A stretch of 52,701 bases of DNA from assembly GCA_020443325.1 (NCBI GenBank), contig JAGRIK010000013.1:1-52701 (forward strand), given 5' to 3'. The stretch comes from Halioglobus sp. (GTDB taxonomy: Bacteria > Pseudomonadota > Gammaproteobacteria > Pseudomonadales > Halieaceae). Positions 1 to 8,705 of this stretch are shown here, piece after piece. Below the pieces are notes generated by a model. The model did not search any database. It had not been told where the DNA came from and was given only the letters and a program-made list of their open reading frames with translations. A program made the position numbers and the translations under genes. Every line of letters begins with the position of its first letter. Position 1 is the stretch's first letter.

Positions 1-254
1 CATTGGGGCTACTCGGATTACGCCGCCGCAACAGGAAAAAATTGAATGGAACCGATTAGTCTACCGCGCCAATTGTTTGACTAGACAACGAAGAAAGCCG
101 CTCTCTTCGATTATTTTTTGCCTCTCACCCCCTGACGATGTGCAGGGAGTGACCCTCCCCCCGCCACCGTCCAGCCATCACACCTTGACCCAAGAGGTGG
201 CCCTAGTTCTTTGAACAGCAAACCCGATTCTATAAGTGGATGCCTGCACTGGGT

Positions 255-1099
255 TTAAGCTGCCATGGGTAGGGGCAGCGCTTCAAAGTTGAACTGATCC
301 GATGTCTTCCGGTCAAGGCTGCTGTGGGGCCGGCGGCTATTGTAAAACCGGAAGTAACGATCCAGGCCAGCCTTGGCAGCCGAGACAGTGTCGTAGGCAT
401 GAAGGTAAACCTCCTCGTACTTCACCGACCGCCAGAGCCGCTCGACGAACACATTGTCCCGCCAGCGCCCTTGCCATCCATGCTAACCTGGACGCCGCTG
501 TCCTGCAGCAGGCCGGTGAAAGCCATGCTGGTGAACTGGCTACCCTGGTCGCTATCGAAGATCTCCGGCTTGCCGAGTTTCTCCATGGCTTCCTCAACCG
601 CCTCCAGACAGAAGTGCGTATCCATGATGGTGGAAACTCTCCAGGACAGCACACGACGGGAGTACCAATCCACCACCGCCGCGAGGTAAACGAAGCCCCT
701 GGCCATGGGAATGTAGGTCAGGTCCATCGCCCAGACCTGGTTGGACCGGGTGATGGGCAGGCCCCGAAGCAGGTAGGGGTAGACCTTGTGACCAGGATGC
801 CGTTTCGTGGTTCTGGGCTTGCGGTACAGCGCCTCGATGCCCATGAGTCGCATCAGCCGGCCAACCTTCGATCGGCCCCCCCGTGTGGCCCTCCTGACGC
901 AGCAGATCGCGCAGCATCCGGGCGCCAGCAAACGGCAGTCCAGATGCAGGCGATCGATAGGGTTCATCAGCGCCTGGTCTCGAGGGCTGATGGGTATCGG
1001 CTGGTAGTACACCGACCCCCGGCTGATATCCAGCAGCTGGGCCTGTTTGCTGATAGGCAGTTCGTGCTCACGGTCAATCGTCGTTTGGCGCTCAGCCAT
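255..1099 (-). pseudogene. IS3-family transposase OrfB (DDE integrase), frameshifted
   Basis: This is the catalytic DDE integrase half of an IS3-family transposase. Visible pieces are IDREHELPISKQAQLLDISR, the RSKVGRLMRLMGIEALYRKP block, the first catalytic Asp in VWAMDLTYIPMARGF, the second in EIFDSDQGSQF, and in another frame FVERLWRSVKYEEVYL with the final catalytic Glu, followed by YNSRRPHSSLDRKT. Frame changes near 925, 880 and 470 separate these pieces, so no intact enzyme is encoded. The order and content match a once full-length OrfB. Confidence 0.88.
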
Positions 1100-1379
1100 C
1101 CCGCCTTGGCGAGCGCGCCTTCTAAAAAATTGTTCTGCAGCGTCAGCTCCCCGAAATTCGCGTGGAGCGCTTTCACATCCACCGGCGGCTCCTTGGACTC
1201 ATTACCGCCGAACACGTTTGCAGAGCGCTCAAGTAGCTGTGTCTTCCAATGGGTGTCTGGTTCGGGTGAACGTCGAAGCGCTCGGCAAGCTCCGCCAGGG
1301 ACTTCTCGCCCTTGACGGCCTTCAGGGCCACCTTGGCTTTGAGCTGCGGTGAGTGGTTTCGGCGTGGTCTTCTGGCCAT
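1078..1379 (-). pseudogene. IS3-family transposase OrfA, frameshifted
   Basis: OrfA of an IS3-family element should encode the helix-turn-helix DNA-binding part. Starting at ATG 1379 the protein reads ARRPRRNHSP, then a helix-turn-helix region ending SLAELAERFDVHPNQ. The frame is lost near 1250 by what looks like one missing base. The next frame then continues with ERSANVFGG and DVKALHANFGELTLQNNFLEGALAKAG, the normal end of this family. It overlaps the start of OrfB, as is usual in IS3 elements. A complete OrfA is not made. Confidence 0.85.
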
Positions 1380-1470
1380 GTTGATTCTACTGAGTATGGG
1401 CAATACGATGCCCTATGTCAGGCAGGGAATCCACTTATAGCGCTGTTCAGATTTTTGGGGCCACCTCTCC

Positions 1471-1859
1471 ATACTGTCCAATTGCGCGGCAGAAGATGTT
1501 CTTTAAAGGATTTGCTTCATAATCCATAATAGGAACCCACCTGAGTTGAGCGCGACACTATGTTAGCAGTTTCAGGTCCGAAGGGAGTAATAGACAACCG
1601 TATCAGCCCTGCTAGTCGCCCCATAAAATAGCACGATTACATCGGTCAGGCGTGGCTCCAGTAGGGCGATAATCGACAAAGCAGGTATACTAAAAGTTCA
1701 AGCGCCCAGTACGGAAATGTCACCTGACATTTTCTCCAATGACGACCCCCTTTCCTGGGACGTTTTGACGGGCATCTCAACCTAGGATGACTGCTTGCTT
1801 CACACGGAGCTTGAACACTTTCACAGAGAAAATGAAGTTCTGGGTTTATTTTCTAGATT
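1471..1859. other. Intergenic region, no gene recognised
   Basis: These 389 bases lie between the IS3 remnant and the first sulfotransferase. The base composition shifts toward A and T at the right end. A 22-codon reading frame from 1719 and an open stretch after its stop are too short to support as genes. No clear promoter or terminator was identified, although the AT-rich right end would be the expected place for the promoter of the gene at 1860. Confidence 0.5.
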
Positions 1860-2501
1860 ATGGGAATTGGAAGAATGATTAAGGGATCAAAAGATTACAA
1901 GCACTATTTTTCCAACAAGGAAAGAACAGTAGCGTACTTGAATCTCCCCAAATGTGGCTGCTCGTCAATCAAAACCTATCTGGCGTCATTTCCAGATGGA
2001 AGCAGTGAAGATATACACTCAAAATCGTATAGGGATAAGTTCTATCTACCTGCCCATCAAGTTCAAAACACGTCTGTGTTTACATTTACTTTTGTAAGAA
2101 GCCCTCAAAGCCGCTTCCTATCTTTCTACAAAGATAAAATTTTACGCTGGGACAAAAATATTTCGGTCACGATGAACAAGAACGGATTTTCAGAAGCAAT
2201 GAGTATTGACCAAACTATTGATGTTCTATTTTCCAATCAACCCGAAGTGCTTGAACCACATATTCGCCCAATGTCGCTTATTATTTATGACCAGGAGGGT
2301 TACCAATATGCGGAGTATATTGGTAAATTGGAAACATTCCGGCAAGATATCACCGTGATCGAAAAGCGAACAAAAGTTCCATTTCGAATTGAAGATAAAA
2401 ATGTTTCAAGCAAAGCTGCTAATTACGCTCAGCTGACTGAACTACAGGAGAAGCGAATTAGAGAATTTTTTGATCAAGATTACCAAGCATTCGGTTACTA
2501 A
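1860..2501 (+). CDS. Sulfotransferase family 2 protein (carbohydrate sulfotransferase-like)
   Basis: Predicted to transfer sulfate from PAPS to a sugar acceptor. Near the N-terminus (about residues 28-38) is the 5'-phosphosulfate loop NLPKCGCSSIK, and at about 78-92 the 3'-phosphate motif FVRSPQSRFLSFYKD; this pair is the signature of the Sulfotransfer_2 family. The 213-residue length is at the short end for that family. No signal peptide is seen, so it probably acts in the cytoplasm on a lipid-linked glycan. An in-frame TAG lies directly before the ATG, so the start cannot be further upstream. The stop is one base before the next gene's ATG, implying translational coupling. Codon and base usage are much more AT-rich than the leftward neighbours, which suggests transfer. 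The acceptor is unknown. Confidence 0.82.
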   Translation: MGIGRMIKGSKDYKHYFSNKERTVAYLNLPKCGCSSIKTYLASFPDGSSEDIHSKSYRDKFYLPAHQVQNTSVFTFTFVRSPQSRFLSFYKDKILRWDKNISVTMNKNGFSEAMSIDQTIDVLFSNQPEVLEPHIRPMSLIIYDQEGYQYAEYIGKLETFRQDITVIEKRTKVPFRIEDKNVSSKAANYAQLTELQEKRIREFFDQDYQAFGY

Positions 2502-2502
2502 C

Positions 2503-3468
2503 ATGGACAATAGTGAAGATTGGCATATCGAAGGGCCCGTTCTCGTTACGAAAACAGGAGAGCTATTCCTCGTTGGTGGGCAGCATCCAGTGTTTGTGAA
2601 GGATTCTTCTCAAGAACTAAAAATTGAAGACTCCAGTAAAAATAACCTGGTTCGAAATATAAGCAACCGCAAAGCGATTTTCCAGAAAAAGGATATTCTT
2701 TATAAGCATGTTGTATTTCCTGACAAGCACAATGTGTATAGCAAACAGTTTCCAATCGATGTTGAAAGTTTGATGTCAAAATATATTGGACATCCAGGAT
2801 ATCCGTCGGATGACGTAATATATCCTATCGATAGACTACAAGAACTGGGAAAGCCCTCATTTATCCGAACAGAAACACATATGACAGAGTATGCCTGCCA
2901 CGAACTAGCGCATTATTTTTTGTCGGAAATAGATTCGCAATTTTGCACGCCAAAGCTGAGCCTTACTTACAAGAATGCAACTATCGAAGGGGACTTGGGT
3001 ACAAAACTCCAGCCAAAACGATATTCAATAATAGAGATCGCATCAAGGCCAAAAGGGATCAAACGCTGGACTAATGGCATAAGTGGCAATGACGGCCTGA
3101 TGGATATCTATCAAAACATCAACACGGATTATCGAAAACGAATTCTGATTTTTGGCGACTCATTTTTCAGAACAATAGCCGAGTTTATGGCTATGTACAG
3201 TCCTCAGGTCACATTCTGTCGCAGCCGTTATGTCCACTACGAACTTGTTACATCAATCAAGCCAGACATAGTGTTCAGTGGTAATGTCGAGCGGTATTTG
3301 TCTTTCGTAAACTCTGACGCTGTGAGGCCAAATTTTCTTTTATATCCGCAGCTAAACAATCAACAGGTCAACCCAAGTGAAGGATTCTGGAAAGCATTAA
3401 ATGCATTACTATCTTACGGACGACCAGGCTATAAGGCCTTCTTCGACGGCACCCAGGCAACGGAATAG
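2503..3468 (+). CDS. AlgX/AlgJ-like SGNH-fold protein (putative glycan O-acetyltransferase)
   Basis: A 321-residue protein with features of the SGNH domain found in alginate acetylation proteins AlgX and AlgJ. The nucleophile block is ILIFGDSFFRT (GDS at about residues 218-220). A TETHMTEYA stretch at about 123-131 stands where these proteins carry the DxH pair. The segment after the serine (EFMAMYSPQVTFCRSRYVHYEL, through VFSGNVERYL) has the usual layout of this group. The order of the TETH and GDS blocks, with TETH first, matches AlgX/AlgJ. No signal peptide or membrane segment is evident, unlike classic AlgX/AlgJ, so export is unclear. A start at TTG 2470 is possible, but ATG 2503 couples better with the preceding stop. 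AT-rich like its partner. The function assignment is by motif only. Confidence 0.6.
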   Translation: MDNSEDWHIEGPVLVTKTGELFLVGGQHPVFVKDSSQELKIEDSSKNNLVRNISNRKAIFQKKDILYKHVVFPDKHNVYSKQFPIDVESLMSKYIGHPGYPSDDVIYPIDRLQELGKPSFIRTETHMTEYACHELAHYFLSEIDSQFCTPKLSLTYKNATIEGDLGTKLQPKRYSIIEIASRPKGIKRWTNGISGNDGLMDIYQNINTDYRKRILIFGDSFFRTIAEFMAMYSPQVTFCRSRYVHYELVTSIKPDIVFSGNVERYLSFVNSDAVRPNFLLYPQLNNQQVNPSEGFWKALNALLSYGRPGYKAFFDGTQATE

Positions 3469-3494
3469 ACGCATCCCTCCATCAGGCGGTCTGC

Positions 3495-4724
3495 CTAAGG
3501 CAGGGAATCATAAACCTCAAGGTGCAAGCGTGTGGCATCGTCGATACGGGGATACTCTGGCAATGACGCGTGTAACTGCCCATGCAGATCGGGCTCGTCT
3601 ACGATGCGTTCTATCAATGCCGAAAGCGCGATGCTGTCACGGGCGCGGTAATGCAGGCCGCCGACGCCTGGGCGTACTTTTTCTGCCATGCCACCAATAT
3701 CCGGACATAGAATCGGTCGACCGAATTTGTAGGCCTCTTGGATCACCAGCGGCGAATTTTCCCACCACACAGAACCCATCACCACCCAATCCACGTCTGC
3801 CATCAACCGGCCCATTTCCTCGGGCTCATAGGGTCCATGAAGATGCACTGCGTCCTTGCACTTCGCGAGCAGCCCATTGATCTTTTCCTGGAACTCTGGT
3901 TTTTGATCGCTTAGGCCCGAGCCGAATATGTCCAGGGTGACGCGTTTGCGCACACTTTTGGGTAACCGCGCAAAGGCTTCCAGTATCACGTCAACTCCCT
4001 TGTAGGGATTGATCTGTCCGAAAAAAGCAAATCGACCTCGAGTGTCGCCAGCGTTTAGCGTTCGCAAGGGGACACGTTCGCCGAGAGGAAGGCCATTCTC
4101 GATCACACTGACTCGCGCCGGATCAAGGCCCCACGCCACATAGCGATCGCGAAGAAATTCGCTGGGCGATATGAATTGGTCTACCAGCCTGAAGAAACTT
4201 TTGATGTACTGTTCACGTAAGAAAAAATCCTCGGGCGAAACATCAGGGAAACACAAATGGCATTCACGGGGACTGTACTTATGGCATAGCCGTCCATCCG
4301 TTTTCACCATCTGTCCGTTGTTCGTACAGATCGCAATATACTCATGTAGCGTCATCACAATGCGCGCCGAGGGACAGACATTCCTAACCAACCTGATTAG
4401 ATCTATACCCAGGTGCACATAATGATGGAAATGCACAACGTCCGGATCGATTCGTCGCAGTAGCTGCGCGATGTCACTGTCCGGCCCCAAGGGCGTGCCG
4501 GCGATCAGATCCGCTATTCCGGCGTCTCCGGCAATGAGGTAGTCACGCTCGCCGATCGCACCGAGCGTCGTGAACTTGTGCATCACCTTGGAATCGCTGC
4601 GGCCAATGAACCAAGCCTGATGTTCGGGTGTCTGGTCTATTCCCTGCCACAGATAATAGGCAGCAAACTCCCCACCGCCCTTGCTGAACACCGGGTGCGC
4701 ATGACTGAAGATAACGACCTTCAT
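3495..4724 (-). CDS. Glycosyltransferase family 4 protein
   Basis: A retaining GT-B glycosyltransferase, 409 residues. The N-terminal domain opens MKVVIFSHAHPVFSKGGGEF, a glycine-rich acceptor-side loop. The C-terminal nucleotide-sugar domain contains SVIENGLPL, FAFFGQINPYKGVDVILEAF, and the EX7E region in ENSPLVIQEAYKFGRPIL. Four cysteines (CTNNGQ...LCHKYSPRECHLC) follow HEYIAIC; a similar cysteine group occurs in the GT4 gene at 9535. The ATG overlaps the stop of the preceding GT2 gene by four bases (ATGA), so the two are translationally coupled. The donor and acceptor sugars cannot be read from the sequence. It converges with the SGNH gene. Confidence 0.88.
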   Translation of the reverse strand: MKVVIFSHAHPVFSKGGGEFAAYYLWQGIDQTPEHQAWFIGRSDSKVMHKFTTLGAIGERDYLIAGDAGIADLIAGTPLGPDSDIAQLLRRIDPDVVHFHHYVHLGIDLIRLVRNVCPSARIVMTLHEYIAICTNNGQMVKTDGRLCHKYSPRECHLCFPDVSPEDFFLREQYIKSFFRLVDQFISPSEFLRDRYVAWGLDPARVSVIENGLPLGERVPLRTLNAGDTRGRFAFFGQINPYKGVDVILEAFARLPKSVRKRVTLDIFGSGLSDQKPEFQEKINGLLAKCKDAVHLHGPYEPEEMGRLMADVDWVVMGSVWWENSPLVIQEAYKFGRPILCPDIGGMAEKVRPGVGGLHYRARDSIALSALIERIVDEPDLHGQLHASLPEYPRIDDATRLHLEVYDSLP

Positions 4725-7700
4725 TCACTAACCTCCAGAGTCAGCGGATCAAAAATATCACCCGCACGGATCTTTTCCATATAACGCCAACCATTGAAAA
4801 GTGTAACCATCTGTCGTTCACTGACCGTCTGTCCGAAGTTCTGTGATTGACGCTCCAGATGCCATAAACGTGCTTCAGGTACTAGCCACATGCGTTTGCC
4901 TCGTTTGCGCAAGGCCAGGCAGAGATCCGAATCCTCGAAATCGCCGATAACATAACCCTCGTCGAATCCGCCCACTGCATCGAAATCGCGCTTCCTCAGC
5001 ATCAAACATGCGGCAGTCAACATCGGGTGCTCGGATGGTGTTTCTCCTCCTTCCCAGACCATGCCCATACCCTTGTGGGTATTTAGAAGGAATCCTGGAT
5101 AGATATCCTCGACACGAGGATACATGCCCGCGTGCTGTACCGACTCATCGCCAAACAGAAGCAACGGCCCAACGGCCCCTGCATCAGGTAAATCGTGCAG
5201 CGCATTAGCCAGAGTGGAAATCCAGCCGGGGCGTTGCGGGATGACATCTGAATTGACAAGTAGGAGATTTTCTCCTCGTGCGGCAAGGGCTCCAATGTTG
5301 TTGGCTCCGGCGAATCCCCTGTTTTCACCGTACCACAATACCCGGAAAGGAACGCCGAACAATGGCGCATAACGCGCGGCGAGCTCAAGAGTTTCGCTCA
5401 CAAGTGAGGGATCATCAACCACGTACAGCAACTCGGTGTGTGCAAAATCCGGATCGTCGACAAACTGGGCGAGTTGATGGCGCAGAAAATCACAGCGACC
5501 ATAGAGCGGCACAATGACAGAATTCGTTGGGGCCGCGAGCGGGGCACCGAACTGCCGTTCCACAACAGCCCCGTCGAAGTGCGAACGGCTTCGATTGACC
5601 GCCTCCAAGGCTGCGCCAAGACCGCCGCTGAACAATCCGTAGAGTGTGTGTCGCATGCGATCAGCCGCAGGGATCGCTCCAAGCACGCTCTTGATGAGGC
5701 CGACCGCGGTGGTCTGATGCCTTTCGGTAGGCACCCTGAACCATACCTCGCCTTGCTCACCGAAATCGAAACTTAGAGCGCGACCCTCGCCGGGTAACGT
5801 GGGCATCGCTGCGAAGCAGACGTACCCCAACCATTCATCAATCTCCGGAAACCGCGACTGAAAAGACTGGAACACATCGGGTCGCACCAGTCTCGTGAAA
5901 TTTCCAGTGACCTCGAGAACTTGCCCGTCGTCGCTGCGCAGTGTCACGTGCTGCGCCTTGCGTATCGGAGTCAAGCTCCAACCGAAGATTAGAATACCCA
6001 CATCACCCAACACGTAGGCACTGTCAACAGCGCCGATCATCGTTTCAGGATTCTCGAAATAGAGGGGCAACTGCGGATATCTCGCCTCAAACGCGTAACG
6101 TCGCAGCAACTCGATAGGGACCTGTACGCGAACGCCCTCGCGTTCAAGCGAGGAGACATCGGACAGCAATTCGACCAGTGGCCTTTCCAGCTCGGGAATC
6201 TCGCCGACCAGAATCGCTATGTCTCTCCAGTCGACTGCAGTTGGACTCAACCTGCACGATTGCCGTTGCCCATCGCTGCCCACCACCCGAATCCGAAGAC
6301 TTTGTCCAATCAGCTCTGCATCGTCAATCAACAGCAGAAATCCCCCCGGATTCACGGCAGTCCAGGAAAATCGCTCCACCATGTCCGAACGCATTGTTCG
6401 ACGCACGCGCGATGTGACATCGAAATTGCCTTTCGATGTCACTAGTTCCACACGACTCAGGTTGTGCTGATCGAGTCCGATCCATCCATAGACGAGTAAG
6501 ACTCTACCCTTCAGCACGCAGGACTGATCGCAAGCAAAAATGGAAGCGTGCGGATCCTGTCCGATCAGCTCTTCCTCATACTCGTCGATGCAGGTTTCGA
6601 AGAGCCCTGTTTCATCAAGTGCGACGCCGATCGCATCCAATGCATCGCGACATCGTTTCGGCGGCAGTAACTCTAGCAGCTGACGCACGAGACGAGGTCC
6701 TTCCAGTGCTTCCGGCGCCACAGGCACCTTCAGCCAAACTTCGCCCGGATCATCGAAGCCCAGGCATAGCGCCCGCACATCACCAGGGCGGGTCGGGAGC
6801 GGTGCAACGCAGACGAAGCCGCACCAGTCGTCACGATCAGCAAACTGGCTTTGATACTTTTCGCACGCATCGGGCCGAAACACCGGATTGCAACGTGACG
6901 TGATGTCGATACACTCTCCATCTGGGCCGCGCAGCAGGATTGCTCGCAGTTTTCGCCCGGGCGTGAGATTGAAGCCATAAAGTAGCAATCCGGCGGCGCC
7001 CAGAGGATACGCCCATTCAACAGCAGTTATCGCTGTCGTAGGCTGATCGACCAACAAAGGAAGATACGGTACTTGCGCGAGGAAACAGTTACGGCGCAAT
7101 ACCGCCAACCGCTTCGCCACGCGACCGGATCCATCATCAATATTAGGAGCCTGCTCCAGAAGGTCTAGCAAAGGCCAGGCAAGGTCTAGATAGTTATGCA
7201 ACAATGATCCCAGGCCATCCCAGCTCATACTCTGAAGATCGCATTCGAGGACCTGACGCATGCCGGAATGGCAGACCACATTAATGGTCAATACATTCGT
7301 GGCGCCGACGTCCAGCGGAAAGGCGCACAGGAAACCCAGCGCCTGGGCTTCCGACCAGGGATGCGCCGCATAAAGATCTGGCCGCTCATAGCGCACAATC
7401 CGTTCCGTGATATCGGTGATCCTGCCCCTGACGACTACTTCGATGCGATCTAACTCCGCCAACGGCTTAGAAATCCAGCCATTGATGATCAGCACACGAC
7501 TCGCGACCAGTAGTGCATGATCGCACGCCGCAAAACTGTATCTCGCGCCGACCGCAGAGTCCTGATCTTCGAGTCCCTCGACAAGCCTCGTAAGGGAATT
7601 TTGCTCGCCGAGCATGCTCCGGAGCATATCGAGCAAGGTAGGGCCCGAGTGGCTCCAGTACTGTGGAAGCGTCGACCGGATTTCAGCCCTATTATCCAAG

Positions 7701-8134
7701 GCGTTGAAGGGCAGCTCTGCGCAACGGCCATCGACCAGCATCAGCGCCAGTTTTGCCCCTGTGCCAAATCCGGGAACCACAATGACGAAGCCGTAGTTGA
7801 TGAACATCGTCAAATCGTCTCTGTCCATCGCCTGCGCTACGTCCGGCCGGGCAACTCGCTTGGATTCGATGTGCATGTCGCCGACAGTACAAATATCCAT
7901 ACTCGGCGCATGTTGCGCCACGACACCATGGCGTGGGTCGCGAATGACGTCGAATCCTTGCACCTGATTCTGCGGATCGTAAAGCCAACCGATGAGAGCG
8001 ACATCACCTTCATCCGATATGCACGCAAAATCGACGTATGCCCTGACCGGTTCGAGGCTGGCAAGACTTGTCAGTCTTGCTGCCAGAACCTCGACGTTAA
8101 CTTCAGAATCGACTTCTTCCGCGTCACCATCCAT
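4721..8134 (-). CDS. Large GT2 glycosyltransferase with five tandem N-terminal modules
   Basis: 1137 residues. The last about 270 (from NSVIVPLYGRCDFLRHQL at about 872) form a GT2 glycosyltransferase: NRGFAGANNIGA, the metal/nucleotide motif VNSDVI at 960-965 and the acceptor-side GDFEDSDLCLALRKRG at about 1064-1079. The first 850 residues hold five copies of a module I do not recognise. Each has a strand ending in GW or GF (positions 50, 220, 388, 551, 719, period about 167), then an R-P/S-D motif (97, 252, 421, 583, 752), then a strand such as GFVCVAP or GYVCFAA. Copies 3 and 5 are closest to each other. Helical linkers of about 60 residues join them. No signal peptide. The modules may be beta-sandwich glycan-binding or scaffolding units; that is inference. 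Coupled to the following GT4 gene. Confidence 0.85.
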   Translation of the reverse strand: MDGDAEEVDSEVNVEVLAARLTSLASLEPVRAYVDFACISDEGDVALIGWLYDPQNQVQGFDVIRDPRHGVVAQHAPSMDICTVGDMHIESKRVARPDVAQAMDRDDLTMFINYGFVIVVPGFGTGAKLALMLVDGRCAELPFNALDNRAEIRSTLPQYWSHSGPTLLDMLRSMLGEQNSLTRLVEGLEDQDSAVGARYSFAACDHALLVASRVLIINGWISKPLAELDRIEVVVRGRITDITERIVRYERPDLYAAHPWSEAQALGFLCAFPLDVGATNVLTINVVCHSGMRQVLECDLQSMSWDGLGSLLHNYLDLAWPLLDLLEQAPNIDDGSGRVAKRLAVLRRNCFLAQVPYLPLLVDQPTTAITAVEWAYPLGAAGLLLYGFNLTPGRKLRAILLRGPDGECIDITSRCNPVFRPDACEKYQSQFADRDDWCGFVCVAPLPTRPGDVRALCLGFDDPGEVWLKVPVAPEALEGPRLVRQLLELLPPKRCRDALDAIGVALDETGLFETCIDEYEEELIGQDPHASIFACDQSCVLKGRVLLVYGWIGLDQHNLSRVELVTSKGNFDVTSRVRRTMRSDMVERFSWTAVNPGGFLLLIDDAELIGQSLRIRVVGSDGQRQSCRLSPTAVDWRDIAILVGEIPELERPLVELLSDVSSLEREGVRVQVPIELLRRYAFEARYPQLPLYFENPETMIGAVDSAYVLGDVGILIFGWSLTPIRKAQHVTLRSDDGQVLEVTGNFTRLVRPDVFQSFQSRFPEIDEWLGYVCFAAMPTLPGEGRALSFDFGEQGEVWFRVPTERHQTTAVGLIKSVLGAIPAADRMRHTLYGLFSGGLGAALEAVNRSRSHFDGAVVERQFGAPLAAPTNSVIVPLYGRCDFLRHQLAQFVDDPDFAHTELLYVVDDPSLVSETLELAARYAPLFGVPFRVLWYGENRGFAGANNIGALAARGENLLLVNSDVIPQRPGWISTLANALHDLPDAGAVGPLLLFGDESVQHAGMYPRVEDIYPGFLLNTHKGMGMVWEGGETPSEHPMLTAACLMLRKRDFDAVGGFDEGYVIGDFEDSDLCLALRKRGKRMWLVPEARLWHLERQSQNFGQTVSERQMVTLFNGWRYMEKIRAGDIFDPLTLEVSE

Positions 8135-8705
8135 GAGCCAGATTCTCCTGAGTATCCATCAAAAAGTGCTGCCCAGTATAGGGCGGGGTAACCCAATACT
8201 TTAAACAAATTTCCTGGAAGATTCCATACGCCGAGGCTGATAAGTAGGCAATAGATAGTCTGTGTCGCTACCTGCGCATACGTAGGACTGAGCATTACTA
8301 GCGGCTACAACGAACATTTTTTTTGCGGACAAGGGAACCAGGGCCGGACACTCTATTGGCTTAACGCGAAGATGGCCCTTGAAAAGCCTGCTTCGAATGC
8401 CGTCAGCTCGAGCGACACGCGACCTTGCATGGTCTCGGGATCATTTAAACAAGGGTCAATTTTTCTCGACACATCATCAATACTTCTTATAATTGCCCTC
8501 CGATGCAGGCATCATTGGCAAAACTGCCTATTTTTCTGGTTTCTTATACTGCGACAATGCCAAATCATTGCTGAAACCTGCGCATCTGCCATGAGCCCTG
8601 CGAGCGATAAAGGGCTGGTGGTACCGACGTTATCGTTGTCTGCCTGGAAAATCGCCAGTTCAGCCATGACTAGTGTCTATTCAGAAAAATACATAAACCA
8701 AATTC
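8135..8705. other. Divergent intergenic region
   Basis: This 571-base gap separates the leftward GT2/GT4 pair from the rightward sulfotransferase at 8706. It carries a candidate rightward promoter at 8466-8493 (listed separately). A 128-codon open frame crosses the right part but has no recognisable protein features and overlaps the sulfotransferase start, so it is not called. No inverted repeat or RNA was recognised. Confidence 0.5.
8466..8493 (+). promoter_or_regulatory. Candidate sigma-70 promoter for the sulfotransferase at 8706
   Basis: TCGACA (8466-8471, five of six matches to the -35 consensus) and a perfect TATAAT (8488-8493) are separated by 16 bases. It lies about 210 bases upstream of the ATG, so transcripts would have a long leader. 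Called on sequence resemblance only. Confidence 0.45.

Larger units (their letters stand above)
191..1470. mobile_element. Decayed IS3-family insertion sequence
   Basis: The ends carry imperfect inverted repeats: AGAGGTGGCCC at 193-203 on the left matches the complement of the right end at about 1458-1468, and a second matching block (GAACAGC, then TATAAGTGGA) follows inside each end. Between them lie both IS3-type reading frames on the minus strand, broken by at least four frameshifts. No target duplication could be assigned, so the outer boundaries are approximate to about 10 bases. The element sits at the edge of the glycosyltransferase/sulfotransferase island and is probably immobile on its own proteins. 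Confidence 0.85.

Noticed and set aside
302-1315. Long rightward reading frame across the IS3 remnant
   Set aside because: It is the complement of transposase OrfB/OrfA sequence; the minus-strand reading has all family motifs.
1719-1859. Short frames with coiled-coil-like residues upstream of the first sulfotransferase
   Set aside because: Only 22 codons before a stop, no ribosome site and no recognisable protein; may be a fragment of a lost gene, but this is not supportable.
3401-3880. Rightward frame of 159 codons after the SGNH gene
   Set aside because: It overlaps the C-terminal part of the GT4 gene antisense and has arginine/proline-rich random-like composition.
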